NCBI RefSeq assembly: GCF_028464145.1
Contig: NZ_JAQPCG010000002.1
Location: 124,001 to 188,000, forward strand
From: Maribacter sp. PR1
Lineage (GTDB): Bacteria; Bacteroidota; Bacteroidia; Flavobacteriales; Flavobacteriaceae
Length of the DNA stretch: 64,000 bases
Reading direction: 5' to 3'
The position numbers were made by a program, and so were the translations under genes. Below the pieces are notes generated by a model. That model worked only from the letters and a program-made list of their open reading frames with translations, was not told the origin of the DNA and ran no database searches. Shown here one piece after another: positions 36,058 to 45,008 of this stretch (within the stretch, counting starts at the first letter, position 1; the number at the start of each line of letters is the position of its first letter).

Positions 36058-37263
36058 ATGGAAATCATACCCTACATCAGGGTCGGGACCACTTTTTACA
36101 AGCTGGTCAGAATTCCGACCATATCTGGACATTTCAACGAGCAGCTGGTCCCTTGGAACGAGCACATCATCAAGCAGGACCATGGTAAGGACTATCTGGG
36201 CAAGGTACCCAAATATGATGGGTTTGCGTGCATTCCGTGCCATGTCAATTTCAAAAAGGAACACCATGGTTTCTACAATACTTATTCCCCTTTGACGCAT
36301 GAACCGAAAGAGGGATGTATAATAAGGACACGGGGCTTTTTGAAGCATATCTTCGGAAATCAACTGGAGCTGGGACTGGACTATCTGAAACTCCTGTACC
36401 AAAGACCGGTGCAGGTGCTCCCCATCCTCTGTCTGGTATCCACCGAAAGAAACACAGGGAAAAGCACGTTCCTCAAATGGCTCAAGGAAATTTTTGGCAA
36501 CAACCTGACCTATCTGACCAACGACAGCTTTGCAAGCCAGTTCAATGCGGATTGGGCCAACAAACTTTTAATATGCATAGACGAGGTGCTGTTCAACAAG
36601 GAGGAACTCACCGAGCGCATCAAATACCTGAGTACCACCAACCGGAACAAACTGGAGGCCAAGGGAAAGGACAAACGGGAAGTGGAATTCTTTGGTAAAT
36701 TTATACTGTGCAGCAACAACGAGGACAGTTTTATCAAGATCGATGTCCATGAGACCCGGTTCTGGGTGAGGAAGATCCCATCCCTTAAAAAGGAGGACAC
36801 CGATTTTTTGGACCAGTTGGCCCAGGAAGTACCGGCTTTTTTGGATTTCCTTTCAAAAAGGGAATACAGCACAAAACAAAGAACACGAATGTGGTTCACA
36901 GCTAAACAGGTTTATACCCCTGCCCTGAAGAAACTGGTGAACAATAACCGGAACCGGGTAGAGAAGGAATTGGCCAGCTTATTGCTAAGTGCCATGGAAA
37001 AGTTCGAGATGGACTCGGTTGACCTTTGTCCCATCGATGCCCTGCACATGCTCAACCGTACGCGGGTCAAGACCGACCTGACCCAATTGAGGCGGTTGCT
37101 GAAAAAGGATTGGAAGCTGGACAACCAGCCCAATTCCAACAAGTACCAAAAGATTACCATCTGGAACAACGGTGAGATCAATACCGAGGACGCCAAAGGG
37201 AGGTACTTTACCATAAAAAAGGAATTTTTGGTCCAAAATTTTGATGATTTGATGACAGATTGA
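36058..37263 (+). CDS. P4-type primase-helicase family protein (DUF5906-like)
   Basis: 401 residues. A Walker A motif, STERNTGKSTFLKWL (about 128-142), and an acidic Walker B, LLICIDEVLFN, are visible, followed by a sensor-like ILCSNNEDSFIK. This matches the superfamily 3 helicase domain of P4-like and plasmid primases. It probably unwinds DNA at the origin of the element. The iteron cluster lies directly after it and before the TOPRIM gene, and the last repeat unit falls close to its 3' end. Codon use is visibly richer in GC than in the cargo. Confidence 0.82.
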   Translation: MEIIPYIRVGTTFYKLVRIPTISGHFNEQLVPWNEHIIKQDHGKDYLGKVPKYDGFACIPCHVNFKKEHHGFYNTYSPLTHEPKEGCIIRTRGFLKHIFGNQLELGLDYLKLLYQRPVQVLPILCLVSTERNTGKSTFLKWLKEIFGNNLTYLTNDSFASQFNADWANKLLICIDEVLFNKEELTERIKYLSTTNRNKLEAKGKDKREVEFFGKFILCSNNEDSFIKIDVHETRFWVRKIPSLKKEDTDFLDQLAQEVPAFLDFLSKREYSTKQRTRMWFTAKQVYTPALKKLVNNNRNRVEKELASLLLSAMEKFEMDSVDLCPIDALHMLNRTRVKTDLTQLRRLLKKDWKLDNQPNSNKYQKITIWNNGEINTEDAKGRYFTIKKEFLVQNFDDLMTD

Positions 37264-37438
37264 TATAAGCTCAGTGTTTATAAGGGTTTAGGCTGTCATC
37301 ACTTTGTCATCATTCTGTCATCAAAATAAAAAATGATGACAGGGACAATGAAGAAAAAAACAAAAACGATGATACGATGACAAAATGATGACGGAGGAAC
37401 AAGCAGTATTTATAAGGCCTCCCAGAGGTTTGTCATCA
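37250..37438. repeat. Iteron-like cluster of TGTCATCA units, candidate origin
   Basis: TGTCATCA occurs at 37294, 37305 and 37316, exactly 11 bp apart, and again at 37431. The reverse complement TGATGACA occurs at 37250 and 37334, and one-mismatch versions at 37375 and 37386 (again 11 bp apart). The direct triplet with helical-turn spacing, flanked by inverted copies and lying between primase-helicase and TOPRIM genes, is the layout of a replication origin or a Rep autoregulation site. Confidence 0.65.
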
Positions 37439-37468
37439 AATCATCAAAAATCGATTAAAAACAGAACC

Positions 37469-38371
37469 ATGAAAGAAAAAAGATTGGACTGCGAAAAAGC
37501 CCGCAACATTGACATCGTTTCCACGCTGGCCAATTTGGGGCACTTTCCAGTCCGGAAAACGGAAAAAGAAGCTTGGTTCCTCAGTCCATTGCGGAAGGAG
37601 ACCCAAGCCTCTTTCAAGGTATCGTTGAAACAGAACTACTGGATAGATTTCGGGACCTTCGAGGGAGGCAGTACCATTGATTTGGTGATGAAAATGGAGA
37701 ACTGTTCCGTAAAGGAGGCATTGGAACGATTGTCCGGGAACACGGACCATTTTTCTTTTCACCGGCAACCCGTTCCCAATGAAAAGAAAGATGGTGAAAG
37801 CCAAATTGAAATCATCGAGGTAAAGGAAATCGAACACCGGGCCCTGCAAGACTATCTGCAGTCCAGAAAGATCTCGACCAAGACCGCAAGAAAACTTTGC
37901 AAGGAGGTCCACTATGAAATAGGTGGTCGAAAATACTTTGCCATCGGACTGTGGAACAGGTCCGGGGGCTGGGAGCTGCGAAACAGCTATTGGAAGGGGT
38001 CCACCTCGCCAAAGGATGTTTCGATGATGGTGAAGGGATCAAAGAAATTGGCCATTACGGAAGGCATGTTCGATATGCTCACCCTAATTGAGCTGAAACC
38101 GGATATCGGGAACAGCCATGATCTTTTGGTATTAAACACTACGGCCTTCGTAAAACGGATGATCACAGAAATAGGGGAATATGAAAATGTGGAGCTGTTT
38201 CTTGATAGGGACAAAACGGGACTGGGGATGATGGATCTGTTATTGGAAAAATGCCCGAACAGTAGGGATATGTCATTTCTCTATGAGGGTTTTAAGGACA
38301 TGAACGAATGGAAGGTAAAAAGCGGGAAGGATGAAGTTCGGCAACGAATTCAAGATGTGTCATTGTCATGA
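37469..38371 (+). CDS. TOPRIM/CHC2-like primase protein of the mobile element
   Basis: About 300 residues from the ATG at 37469 (MKEKRLDCEKARNIDIV). The open frame begins at 37385, but that start lies inside the iteron repeats and adds residues that do not look like protein. The N-terminal about 85 residues resemble a CHC2-type DNA-binding domain without the full zinc cysteine set (WFLSPLRKETQASF, DFGTFEGGSTIDLV). The C-terminal TOPRIM domain shows LAITEGMFDML and VELFLDRDKTG. It probably primes replication together with the helicase encoded upstream. Confidence 0.82.
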   Translation: MKEKRLDCEKARNIDIVSTLANLGHFPVRKTEKEAWFLSPLRKETQASFKVSLKQNYWIDFGTFEGGSTIDLVMKMENCSVKEALERLSGNTDHFSFHRQPVPNEKKDGESQIEIIEVKEIEHRALQDYLQSRKISTKTARKLCKEVHYEIGGRKYFAIGLWNRSGGWELRNSYWKGSTSPKDVSMMVKGSKKLAITEGMFDMLTLIELKPDIGNSHDLLVLNTTAFVKRMITEIGEYENVELFLDRDKTGLGMMDLLLEKCPNSRDMSFLYEGFKDMNEWKVKSGKDEVRQRIQDVSLS

Positions 38372-38416
38372 CAAATCTTGCTTTGGCTCCCGAAGGTCGC
38401 AAAAGATAAAGTAAAA

Positions 38417-38713
38417 ATGAAAAAAGAGTTCGTCCAGTTCCGATGCTCGGTCTACGAGAAGAAACTGCTAAAGGTAAAGGCCCGTAAGAGCGGCCTTTCC
38501 ATCAGTGAGTACTGCCGACGTGCGGCCTTCGAAGACCGGATAGTGGAGCGGATGACCGACGAACAGATAGAGGCCTATAAGCTATTGGTCAAATACCAGC
38601 GGAATTTCAAATTGATCACCAACATGTTCCGAAAGCGGAACCCCAGATTGGCAGAGGAAACTGCCCAATTGGCCAAGGAGATACGACAACACCTTTTAAG
38701 CTTCAGGAAATGA
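38417..38713 (+). CDS. MobC-like relaxosome accessory protein
   Basis: 98 residues from the ATG at 38417 (MKKEFVQFRCSVYEKK). A ribbon-helix-helix-like N-terminus (KARKSGLSISEYCRRAAF) and a helical C-terminus match MobC/BmgB-type proteins that help the relaxase open oriT. The stop overlaps the relaxase start by 4 nt. The longer frame from 38378 is read from the end of the TOPRIM gene and is not needed. Confidence 0.82.
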   Translation: MKKEFVQFRCSVYEKKLLKVKARKSGLSISEYCRRAAFEDRIVERMTDEQIEAYKLLVKYQRNFKLITNMFRKRNPRLAEETAQLAKEIRQHLLSFRK

Positions 38714-39579
38714 TAGGCATGGGAAAATCCATATCGCACACCGCAGCCTCCATGAGCTACGGAATGAACCAGGAGAAGGAAGCCGAGATCATCCACAGCC
38801 AATATCTGGCCGGGGAGACCCCAAGGGAGATCACCGAGGAGTTCAGGATCATCCAAGAACAGAACGAGCTTTGTAGGAAGAACACGCTCAGCTTTGTGCT
38901 AAGTCCCACCATCGAGGACGGCAGGAAACTGGAAAGGGAACGACTCAAGGAAATGACCGAGCGGTTCCTCAAGGAAATGAACCTCAAACAGCACCAGGCC
39001 GTTGCCTTTGTCCATAGGGACAAGGAACATGTGCACGTCCATCTGTATGCCAACCGGATAAACTTTCAGGGTAAGGCCTACAATGACAGCTTCATCGGAA
39101 AGCGGAGCCAGCAAGTGGCCGAGCGGGTGGCCAGACAGATGGACCTGACCACGGTAAGGGAGGTACAACAGGAAAAACTGTACAGGATACAACATATCCG
39201 CGCTCAAATACAGAAGATCCATGAAAAGGTCATGGGCAAGGAACGGCCAAGGGGTTTTGACCAGTATATCAAATCAATGGAGCAGAACAATGTAAAGGTC
39301 ATCCCGAGCATCAACAGACAGAACCAATTGCAGGGCTTCCGTTTTGAGTACAAAGGAACGAACCTCAAGGGAAGCGAAGTACACCGATCCATGTCCATGG
39401 GAAGGATAGCGGGCCAAATGAACTTTGAAAAGGAAAGGGCACAGCGGATCGCCAAGGACAAAAGCATGGAGCTTTTGGGCAGGGCAGTGAATGTCCCGAC
39501 AAGTCTGACCCAGACCATCATAAAGAAAACCATCAAGCTGGCTATCAAGTTGGTCAGGGACACCGGAATAGGAATCTAA
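38710..39579 (+). CDS. Relaxase/mobilization nuclease (MobA/VirD2 family)
   Basis: 289 residues. The three-histidine metal site of relaxases is clear: HRDKEHVHVHLYANRIN (about 107-123). A candidate catalytic Tyr is Tyr17 in ASMSYGMN. This is the short relaxase of mobilizable Bacteroidota elements. It nicks oriT, which should lie near the mob genes, and leads the strand through a helper conjugation pore. It is translationally coupled to MobC. Confidence 0.92.
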   Translation: MIGMGKSISHTAASMSYGMNQEKEAEIIHSQYLAGETPREITEEFRIIQEQNELCRKNTLSFVLSPTIEDGRKLERERLKEMTERFLKEMNLKQHQAVAFVHRDKEHVHVHLYANRINFQGKAYNDSFIGKRSQQVAERVARQMDLTTVREVQQEKLYRIQHIRAQIQKIHEKVMGKERPRGFDQYIKSMEQNNVKVIPSINRQNQLQGFRFEYKGTNLKGSEVHRSMSMGRIAGQMNFEKERAQRIAKDKSMELLGRAVNVPTSLTQTIIKKTIKLAIKLVRDTGIGI

Positions 39580-39589
39580 ATATAATACT

Positions 39590-40045
39590 ATGGCAAAACT
39601 GGATGAAATAGCGGAACTGTTGACCGAGGAGATCAACGGGTTTGAGAAGAGCATTGGCAGATTGGAAAGGGTACATGAAAATTTGCGGAACCTTCCGTTA
39701 AAACCCGACACCACTGAGATAAATGCGCTTCTAAAAAAATGCGGTAACAATCAAAGAAGGATGGTTGAGGAACAGCTAAGACTGATGCAAAGGATCCTTC
39801 ACAAGGTGGAGCGGTCCATTATGTTACCAAGTTGGGCCATTAAATTTTTATGGGGATTGTTGGTCAGTGTTCTATTGGTCCTTGGTTTTTCGGTCTTTCA
39901 GTTATCAAGGTTATCCAAGAAGGAAGAGGCTGCATTTGGAAAAGGACGGGACAGTACCATGGGACATTTTGAAAGATTCTTTGACGAGAGCCCTCAGGTA
40001 AAGGAGCTCTACCTCAAATGGAGGGAGGAAAATGGCAAAAAGTAG
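39590..40045 (+). CDS. Mob-associated membrane protein
   Basis: 151 residues. A helical, probably coiled-coil N-terminal half, then one membrane helix (FLWGLLVSVLLVLGFSVFQL, about 84-103), then a short charged tail. It begins 10 nt after the relaxase stop and ends the mobilization operon. Similar proteins follow relaxase genes in other Bacteroidota elements; their role is not known to me. Confidence 0.72.
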   Translation: MAKLDEIAELLTEEINGFEKSIGRLERVHENLRNLPLKPDTTEINALLKKCGNNQRRMVEEQLRLMQRILHKVERSIMLPSWAIKFLWGLLVSVLLVLGFSVFQLSRLSKKEEAAFGKGRDSTMGHFERFFDESPQVKELYLKWREENGKK

Positions 40046-40066
40046 GGCAGCGCCCTATCCTATTTT
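40043..40066 (+). terminator. Terminator of the mobilization operon
   Basis: TAGGGC (40043-40048) and GCCCTA (40052-40057) form a perfect 6-bp stem with a 3-nt loop that includes the stop codon of the preceding gene, followed closely by a T run at 40061-40065. Confidence 0.5.
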
Positions 40067-40205
40067 TGATTGACGCTTATCTTCCCGAACACTACAAAAA
40101 TAGGCCAGGGTCCACGCGCTGAAGTTGAGGTAAGGATTTGGGGTAAATTATGTTAAAAAGTGTCTTTAAATAAACCACTAATAGTTCACAAATTATACTT
40201 CAAAT

Positions 40206-40235
40206 TTGTTTCATACGAATCTTTTCGTAACTTTG
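40206..40235 (+). promoter_or_regulatory. Promoter and BlaI-type operator of the blaI/M56 operon
   Basis: TTG at 40206-40208, 19 nt, then TAACTTTG at 40228-40235 fits the Bacteroidota promoter consensus. An inverted repeat TACGA-N6-TCGTA (40214-40229) lies between the boxes and touches the -7 element, so a bound repressor would block the promoter. The same block occurs on the minus strand at 45015-45030 with the same distance to its -7 box. Confidence 0.7.
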
Positions 40236-40250
40236 TTCGACCTAGTTTAA

Positions 40251-40652
40251 ATGACTGATGTAGTGAAAAATACCCCAACAAAATCCGAACTCGAAATCCT
40301 CCAAGTATTGTGGAAACTTGGCCCTTCAACTGTTCGGCAGGTAAACGATGAAGTCAATAAGGAAAGGGATGTAAAGTATACATCCACTTTGAAGCTCATG
40401 CAGATTATGATTGAAAAGGAAATTTTGGAGAGGGATGATAGCCAAATGAAGCATGTGTACAAACCCATTGAAGAAGAGCAAAAAACCAAGGGTCATATGC
40501 TTAATAATTTTGTAAAGAATTTTTATGGAGGATCTGCCAGTAAATTGATTATGCAGCTCACCGGAAACAAAAAAACATCCGAAAAAGAGCTTAGGGAAAT
40601 AAAGGAGATTTTGACCAGATTGGAAGAAGACAACAGTTCTACAGACCGTTGA
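40251..40652 (+). CDS. BlaI/MecI/CopY-family transcriptional repressor
   Basis: 133 residues. The BlaI winged helix is visible (TKSELEILQVLWKLGPSTVRQ, then KYTSTLKLMQIMIEKEILERD). The C-terminal half provides dimerisation. Its partner is the M56 protein 21 nt downstream. Such repressors are cut or released when the membrane M56 peptidase is activated. The dyad that overlaps its promoter is the probable operator, and the copy at 45015 suggests that it also controls the divergent receptor operon. Confidence 0.93.
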   Translation: MTDVVKNTPTKSELEILQVLWKLGPSTVRQVNDEVNKERDVKYTSTLKLMQIMIEKEILERDDSQMKHVYKPIEEEQKTKGHMLNNFVKNFYGGSASKLIMQLTGNKKTSEKELREIKEILTRLEEDNSSTDR

Positions 40653-40673
40653 AAGGTATTTTACAAATAAGAA

Positions 40674-41972
40674 ATGAATCCGGATATAATTCTTAACGCT
40701 ATTTACAAAACCCTTCTTCACTCCTTATGGCAGGGGGGGTTGTTAGCAATTGTTGGCGGTCTGATTATTTTTTTTGGGAAACATCTTAAACCTTCAATTA
40801 AGTATTTGTTGCTCACTTTTTCACTTTTCCTTTTTCTAGGAGGCACAATCTACACCTTCTTAAGCGAATTGAATCAGACCAATCGTTTTCTTTCTGAAAA
40901 GGCATACCCATCCTCAAAAACTTTGCTCGAACCCAGTTTAAAAGGCGAGGAAAATTTATTGGTTTCGGTTGCCGATAAAGTATATACTTTGTACGATTAT
41001 TATTTGGCACATTACGATAGGGTATTCGTATTTATCTGGTTCATTGTTTTATGTTTTAAGGTGGCATTGATGTCTATCGATGTTTTTCATATTCGCAAGC
41101 TTCAAACAACAAAGATCAAACTCGTTGATTCCAAAATTGAAAAAATTCTTTTATCCCTTAATGATAGGTTAAGTCTGAAAAAAAGTATCGGAGTTTTTGA
41201 ATCAGCAATAGCAAAAACACCTTTGGTAATAGGCGCCTTAAAACCAATAATACTTCTTCCTGTGGGGTTGGCAACATCGATGACCATTGAACAAATTGAA
41301 GCAATTATGGCCCACGAAATGGCCCATATCAAGAGAAAGGATTTTTTGGTAAACTTGATCCAATCGGTAATGGAGATTATCTTCTTCTTTAACATACCAG
41401 TACTTTGGGTTACATCTTTGATTCGAAATGAAAGAGAACTATGCTGTGATGATATTGCTATAAACATAACGGGCAACAAAATAATATATGTCAACACGCT
41501 GGTTGAATGTATTGAATACAGACCACCTATCTATGGCATAGCCTTTGCAGGGAACAAAAACTTACTTTTGAAAAGGGTAAAGCGTATTTTGAGCATACAA
41601 AAACCCTCGTTAAACTCTTTTGACAAGCTATTTATTGGCCTATGCCTAGTCTGCGCAATTTTTTTAACAAGTATACTTGGTACGAAACCAACCAACGGAA
41701 GCAACCACTACTTTTTTAGTTCCTTTATTGATGGTTCAAAAGCCTCTAAGGACGTTGACAGGGTAAATTCCAATGCAATAATCGAACAATTAAAAAAATC
41801 AAATATAATTTCTGATTTGGGAAATTTTTCGGTCAAGATTACAAACTATGCTCTTTATGTCAATGGGAATAAACAGAGCGAAACACTTCATAGACAAATA
41901 TTGAAGGACTTTGTAAAGGATTATCAGTATAGACTACACTTCACCACAACCGTAAAAAGCGGATCCGATTAG
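40674..41972 (+). CDS. M56 family (BlaR1-like) membrane metallopeptidase sensor
   Basis: 432 residues. Four membrane segments (about 12-34, 43-63, 114-135, 320-340) and the M56 zinc motif HEMAHIKRKDF (about residue 213), with the extra acidic ligand in NERELCCDDIAI. After the last helix there are only about 95 periplasmic residues, so it has no penicillin-binding sensor domain and is unlikely to sense beta-lactams. Its last 65 residues are homologous to the C-terminus of the lipoprotein encoded at 44527-44973. The likely substrate of its cytoplasmic peptidase is the BlaI-like repressor upstream. Confidence 0.9.
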   Translation: MNPDIILNAIYKTLLHSLWQGGLLAIVGGLIIFFGKHLKPSIKYLLLTFSLFLFLGGTIYTFLSELNQTNRFLSEKAYPSSKTLLEPSLKGEENLLVSVADKVYTLYDYYLAHYDRVFVFIWFIVLCFKVALMSIDVFHIRKLQTTKIKLVDSKIEKILLSLNDRLSLKKSIGVFESAIAKTPLVIGALKPIILLPVGLATSMTIEQIEAIMAHEMAHIKRKDFLVNLIQSVMEIIFFFNIPVLWVTSLIRNERELCCDDIAINITGNKIIYVNTLVECIEYRPPIYGIAFAGNKNLLLKRVKRILSIQKPSLNSFDKLFIGLCLVCAIFLTSILGTKPTNGSNHYFFSSFIDGSKASKDVDRVNSNAIIEQLKKSNIISDLGNFSVKITNYALYVNGNKQSETLHRQILKDFVKDYQYRLHFTTTVKSGSD

Positions 41973-42014
41973 TTTGTACCTTACTATTTATGAATACTAT
42001 TGGTCTAAATCAAA

Positions 42015-44459
42015 TTAGTGCTTAACACGATTCTTTTCATCTTCAGCCCCTTTCGATTGATGTCTTGGTTTGCTTGAAAACTCCTTACCCAACCGAAGAC
42101 GATAGCTTATAAGAATCCTTCGTGTATCCCCTAAATTTTTATATCGGGCATCAGTACTGTCCAGATTTCTAATTTCCCCTCTGTTTATATTTGTATATAG
42201 CAAATCACTTCCGGTAATACTCAAAAAGGACCTTTCACTTAGCTTTTTGGAAATCCCAATATTCAAGGCTCCTTTACTATTATATAAAAATTGCCCACTT
42301 GTTACTTTTGTTCGATAATTGCCATCCAATTGGATAACCCAATCCTTAGGCAGTTCAAAGGAACACAATCCCTGTAAATAACCGTTCGTACCTTTATGTT
42401 CCAATAAGCCATCATAGAAATTGCTTCTAATTCTAACGAAATCCAAAGAGCCATAGAATTGAAACCGAAGCCAATCGGTAACGTCGTAATTACCATCCAA
42501 TGCAAAATTTATTAATTCCGTGCTACCAATATTCCCGGGGCGGCTGAAGTATAAACCATTCTCTATCTCGATAGTCTCATTAACCTGATTCTTGGAATAG
42601 CTATACCCCAAAGTTGCCGTGGTTCTTTTTTTCAGGATATAACTTAGCTCTACCTTGTTGGAAAAAGAAGGAAGCAGAAGTGGGTTTCCCACATAAAATG
42701 TGTACTTGTTCAGAGGTGTAATAAATGGGTTTAGGTCTTGATAATAGGGGCGGTCGATTCTTCTTCCATAATTAATCCTTAATTGATGATTCTCCAAGGA
42801 GTCAATTTTATACAGCGCAAAAAAAGTAGGGAATAGCCCGTCATATGACCTTCTGAAAACCGAGTCGGGTTTTACAACATTACCCAATTGATATCCTTTT
42901 GAGATTGTCTTTTCATATCTAAGTCCCAGTTGTAGACTGAGTTTACTATATTCTTTGCTCAAATTCACATATCCTGCATGAACATGTTCGTCATATAAAA
43001 ATTGATTGGTCTTATCATAATCGGGAATCAAATCAGCTTCTATTTTTGAGAAATAATCGGCCGAATTATCTGTTTCGGTATAGGATGATTTAGTCCCTAT
43101 TGAAAGTATCACGGCATTATTGAATGGATGGGTATAATCGGCCTTTGCGGATGATATTTTTAGTTTAGAACTTAGATTACCGATTAGAACTTCTTGGGAA
43201 GTCAGTTCATCTTGATTGTAATAAGTCCGGTCATCGAAGTTTTGTTCATTCCCGGTTTCATAAATAATATGGTCCAAGTCCACTCCAAGGCTGGGGCCAT
43301 CTTCTCGAAAGTTATGCCTTAAATTTAAATTGATACTAGCATTGCTAAAACTTTCGTCCTCGCCGTTTCTGGTTGTGGTTAAAGAATCCAATACTCCGTT
43401 GGCATCGGTAAAAGTACTAGTTGAATTGGTTGTGCTTTCAGGATGTCTTGATATTCCCCCGACCACTATTCCCCAAGTTGTATTGTCCGTCTGATAAAAA
43501 TCGGCACCTATCGTTGTCGTAAATTGATACCCTTTTCTCCTAATAAACGAGTACTGATCAAAATCTGTAAGCGTGTAACCGACTTCATCCTTGAAATTCC
43601 GATCAACATAAAAATTGACAAATCCATTTCTAGTGCCGTATCCAAAATTGCCGTAAACATTGATTTTATTTTTTCTGAAATTGAAGTTTAGACCGTCCCT
43701 GGTTTCACTGTATTTATGTTGTATAAGACTCAGGTTCAATCCCAAATTGAATCCGACGATGTTATTTCTTTTTGTCTTAATGTTGATAATGCCCGCATTG
43801 CCCGCTGCATCGTATTTTGCCGGCGGGTTCGTCATAATTTCGATAGCTTCCAAGGATGAACTCGGAAGTGAACTAAGGTAGCTAGCCAAATCAGCTCCGG
43901 AGAGGTAGGTAGGTTTATCGTCGATATAAACCGTTACCCCCGGTCTCCCTTTAAGGTTTATCCCACCGTTATCGTCCACCCTTAAGCCAGGTGATTTCTC
44001 CAGTACTTCCAATGCAGAGATGCCTTCATTGCTAATGACGGCATCAACATTAACCACAGTGCGGTCCATCTTTTGTTCTACCAATGGTTTTTTTTGAATT
44101 AGGACGACTTCTTCCAATTCAAGATTTTGATTCTCAACCACAAAATCATCAAGTTCTACATTGGTATTTATGGTGGTTATATGTATTGAATTCGGGAATT
44201 TTGTCATTCTCTCATAGAACGAAAAATATATCTCATAATCCCCAATCCTTATTTCTTCAAACTCGAATTTCCCGTTTATATCGGTTAACTCTATTTTCTC
44301 AATGTCGGTGGAGTCTCCTTGCTCTGATAGGGAAACATAACCCTCCAGTGGTGTGCCGTTTTCATCGACTACCCTGCCCTTTATGGTTTGAGCTTGAACT
44401 GCAACTATTTTTATAAAGTTAAGAACAAGAATTAGAAATACTATTTTTCGATAATCCAT
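42015..44459 (-). CDS. Outer-membrane beta-barrel (TonB-receptor-like, OMP_b-brl_3) protein
   Basis: 814 residues. Signal peptide (IVFLILVLNFIKIVAVQAQ), carboxypeptidase-D-like domain (TIKGRVVDENGTPLEGYVS), plug domain (ALEVLEKSPGLRVDDNGG and GVTVYIDDKPTYLSG), then a barrel that ends with ISYRLRLGKEF plus a short charged tail. It follows the lipoprotein gene at 44527-44973 on the same strand and is likely expressed with it from the promoter near 45010. It converges with the M56 gene. The substrate is unknown. Confidence 0.87.
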   Translation of the reverse strand: MDYRKIVFLILVLNFIKIVAVQAQTIKGRVVDENGTPLEGYVSLSEQGDSTDIEKIELTDINGKFEFEEIRIGDYEIYFSFYERMTKFPNSIHITTINTNVELDDFVVENQNLELEEVVLIQKKPLVEQKMDRTVVNVDAVISNEGISALEVLEKSPGLRVDDNGGINLKGRPGVTVYIDDKPTYLSGADLASYLSSLPSSSLEAIEIMTNPPAKYDAAGNAGIINIKTKRNNIVGFNLGLNLSLIQHKYSETRDGLNFNFRKNKINVYGNFGYGTRNGFVNFYVDRNFKDEVGYTLTDFDQYSFIRRKGYQFTTTIGADFYQTDNTTWGIVVGGISRHPESTTNSTSTFTDANGVLDSLTTTRNGEDESFSNASINLNLRHNFREDGPSLGVDLDHIIYETGNEQNFDDRTYYNQDELTSQEVLIGNLSSKLKISSAKADYTHPFNNAVILSIGTKSSYTETDNSADYFSKIEADLIPDYDKTNQFLYDEHVHAGYVNLSKEYSKLSLQLGLRYEKTISKGYQLGNVVKPDSVFRRSYDGLFPTFFALYKIDSLENHQLRINYGRRIDRPYYQDLNPFITPLNKYTFYVGNPLLLPSFSNKVELSYILKKRTTATLGYSYSKNQVNETIEIENGLYFSRPGNIGSTELINFALDGNYDVTDWLRFQFYGSLDFVRIRSNFYDGLLEHKGTNGYLQGLCSFELPKDWVIQLDGNYRTKVTSGQFLYNSKGALNIGISKKLSERSFLSITGSDLLYTNINRGEIRNLDSTDARYKNLGDTRRILISYRLRLGKEFSSKPRHQSKGAEDEKNRVKH

Positions 44460-44526
44460 AATGGAATTGATTTTAGGGTAAATATTGAAAGGAATGCTTC
44501 ATTTGAATATCAAGACGGCGATAAAA

Positions 44527-44973
44527 TCAATCCGTTGAAACGGTATAGGTAAGTTGTAAGTGCCCTTTAGGATTTTGGACAAAGTTGTCAATGATATGAC
44601 GATGGACTTTATCGGGTTGCCTTTTACCATCAATATGGAGTTCATCGTTGGTGAGTTCAATTTTATAATTCATCGGGTCACTTATCAAATGAAGTTTCTG
44701 TAGATACTCAATAACTTTTTCCCTTGATACCCGTGACATTTCTTGAACTTTGTCCGATGGGTCGGTATTGGTTGTTGACATATACTTTGTTTCAATGTCG
44801 TTTTCAGAAGTATATTTATTTTCCTTGCAGGACATATTGAACGACAGCATAAAAAGAAGTGTGAACGATAGAATGCTGACTAGTTTTGCTGTGAAATTTG
44901 ATTTTGGGCTCCTAATCTTTCCCTTATACCGTGCAAAAAATGAACTGTTATTAAATTCTTGTAGTTTTTTCAT
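44527..44973 (-). CDS. Membrane-anchored protein carrying the M56 sensor-tail domain
   Basis: 148 residues from the ATG at 44973 (MKKLQEFNNSSFFARYKG). A basic cytoplasmic start is followed by one hydrophobic segment ending in FMLSFNMSCKEN, so it is a lipoprotein or single-span protein. The last about 60 residues match the C-terminus of the M56 protein at 40674-41972; shared positions include IxxLxxxxxISD, NxxLxxxGxxQ, HxxIxxxFV and LxxTxTV. A free copy of the sensor domain, controlled by the same operator, could compete with or modulate the M56 sensor. That is inference; the similarity itself can be read directly. Confidence 0.75.
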   Translation of the reverse strand: MKKLQEFNNSSFFARYKGKIRSPKSNFTAKLVSILSFTLLFMLSFNMSCKENKYTSENDIETKYMSTTNTDPSDKVQEMSRVSREKVIEYLQKLHLISDPMNYKIELTNDELHIDGKRQPDKVHRHIIDNFVQNPKGHLQLTYTVSTD

Positions 44974-45008
44974 GATGAATATTTTTAATGATTGTGAAAT
45001 CAATAATT

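Noticed and set aside
37385-37468. Upstream start of the TOPRIM protein
   Set aside because: These codons overlap the iteron repeats and do not look like protein; the ATG at 37469 gives the usual N-terminus.
40674-41972. The M56 protein as a beta-lactam sensor (true BlaR1)
   Set aside because: No penicillin-binding domain follows the last membrane helix; only about 95 residues remain, so beta-lactam sensing is not supported.
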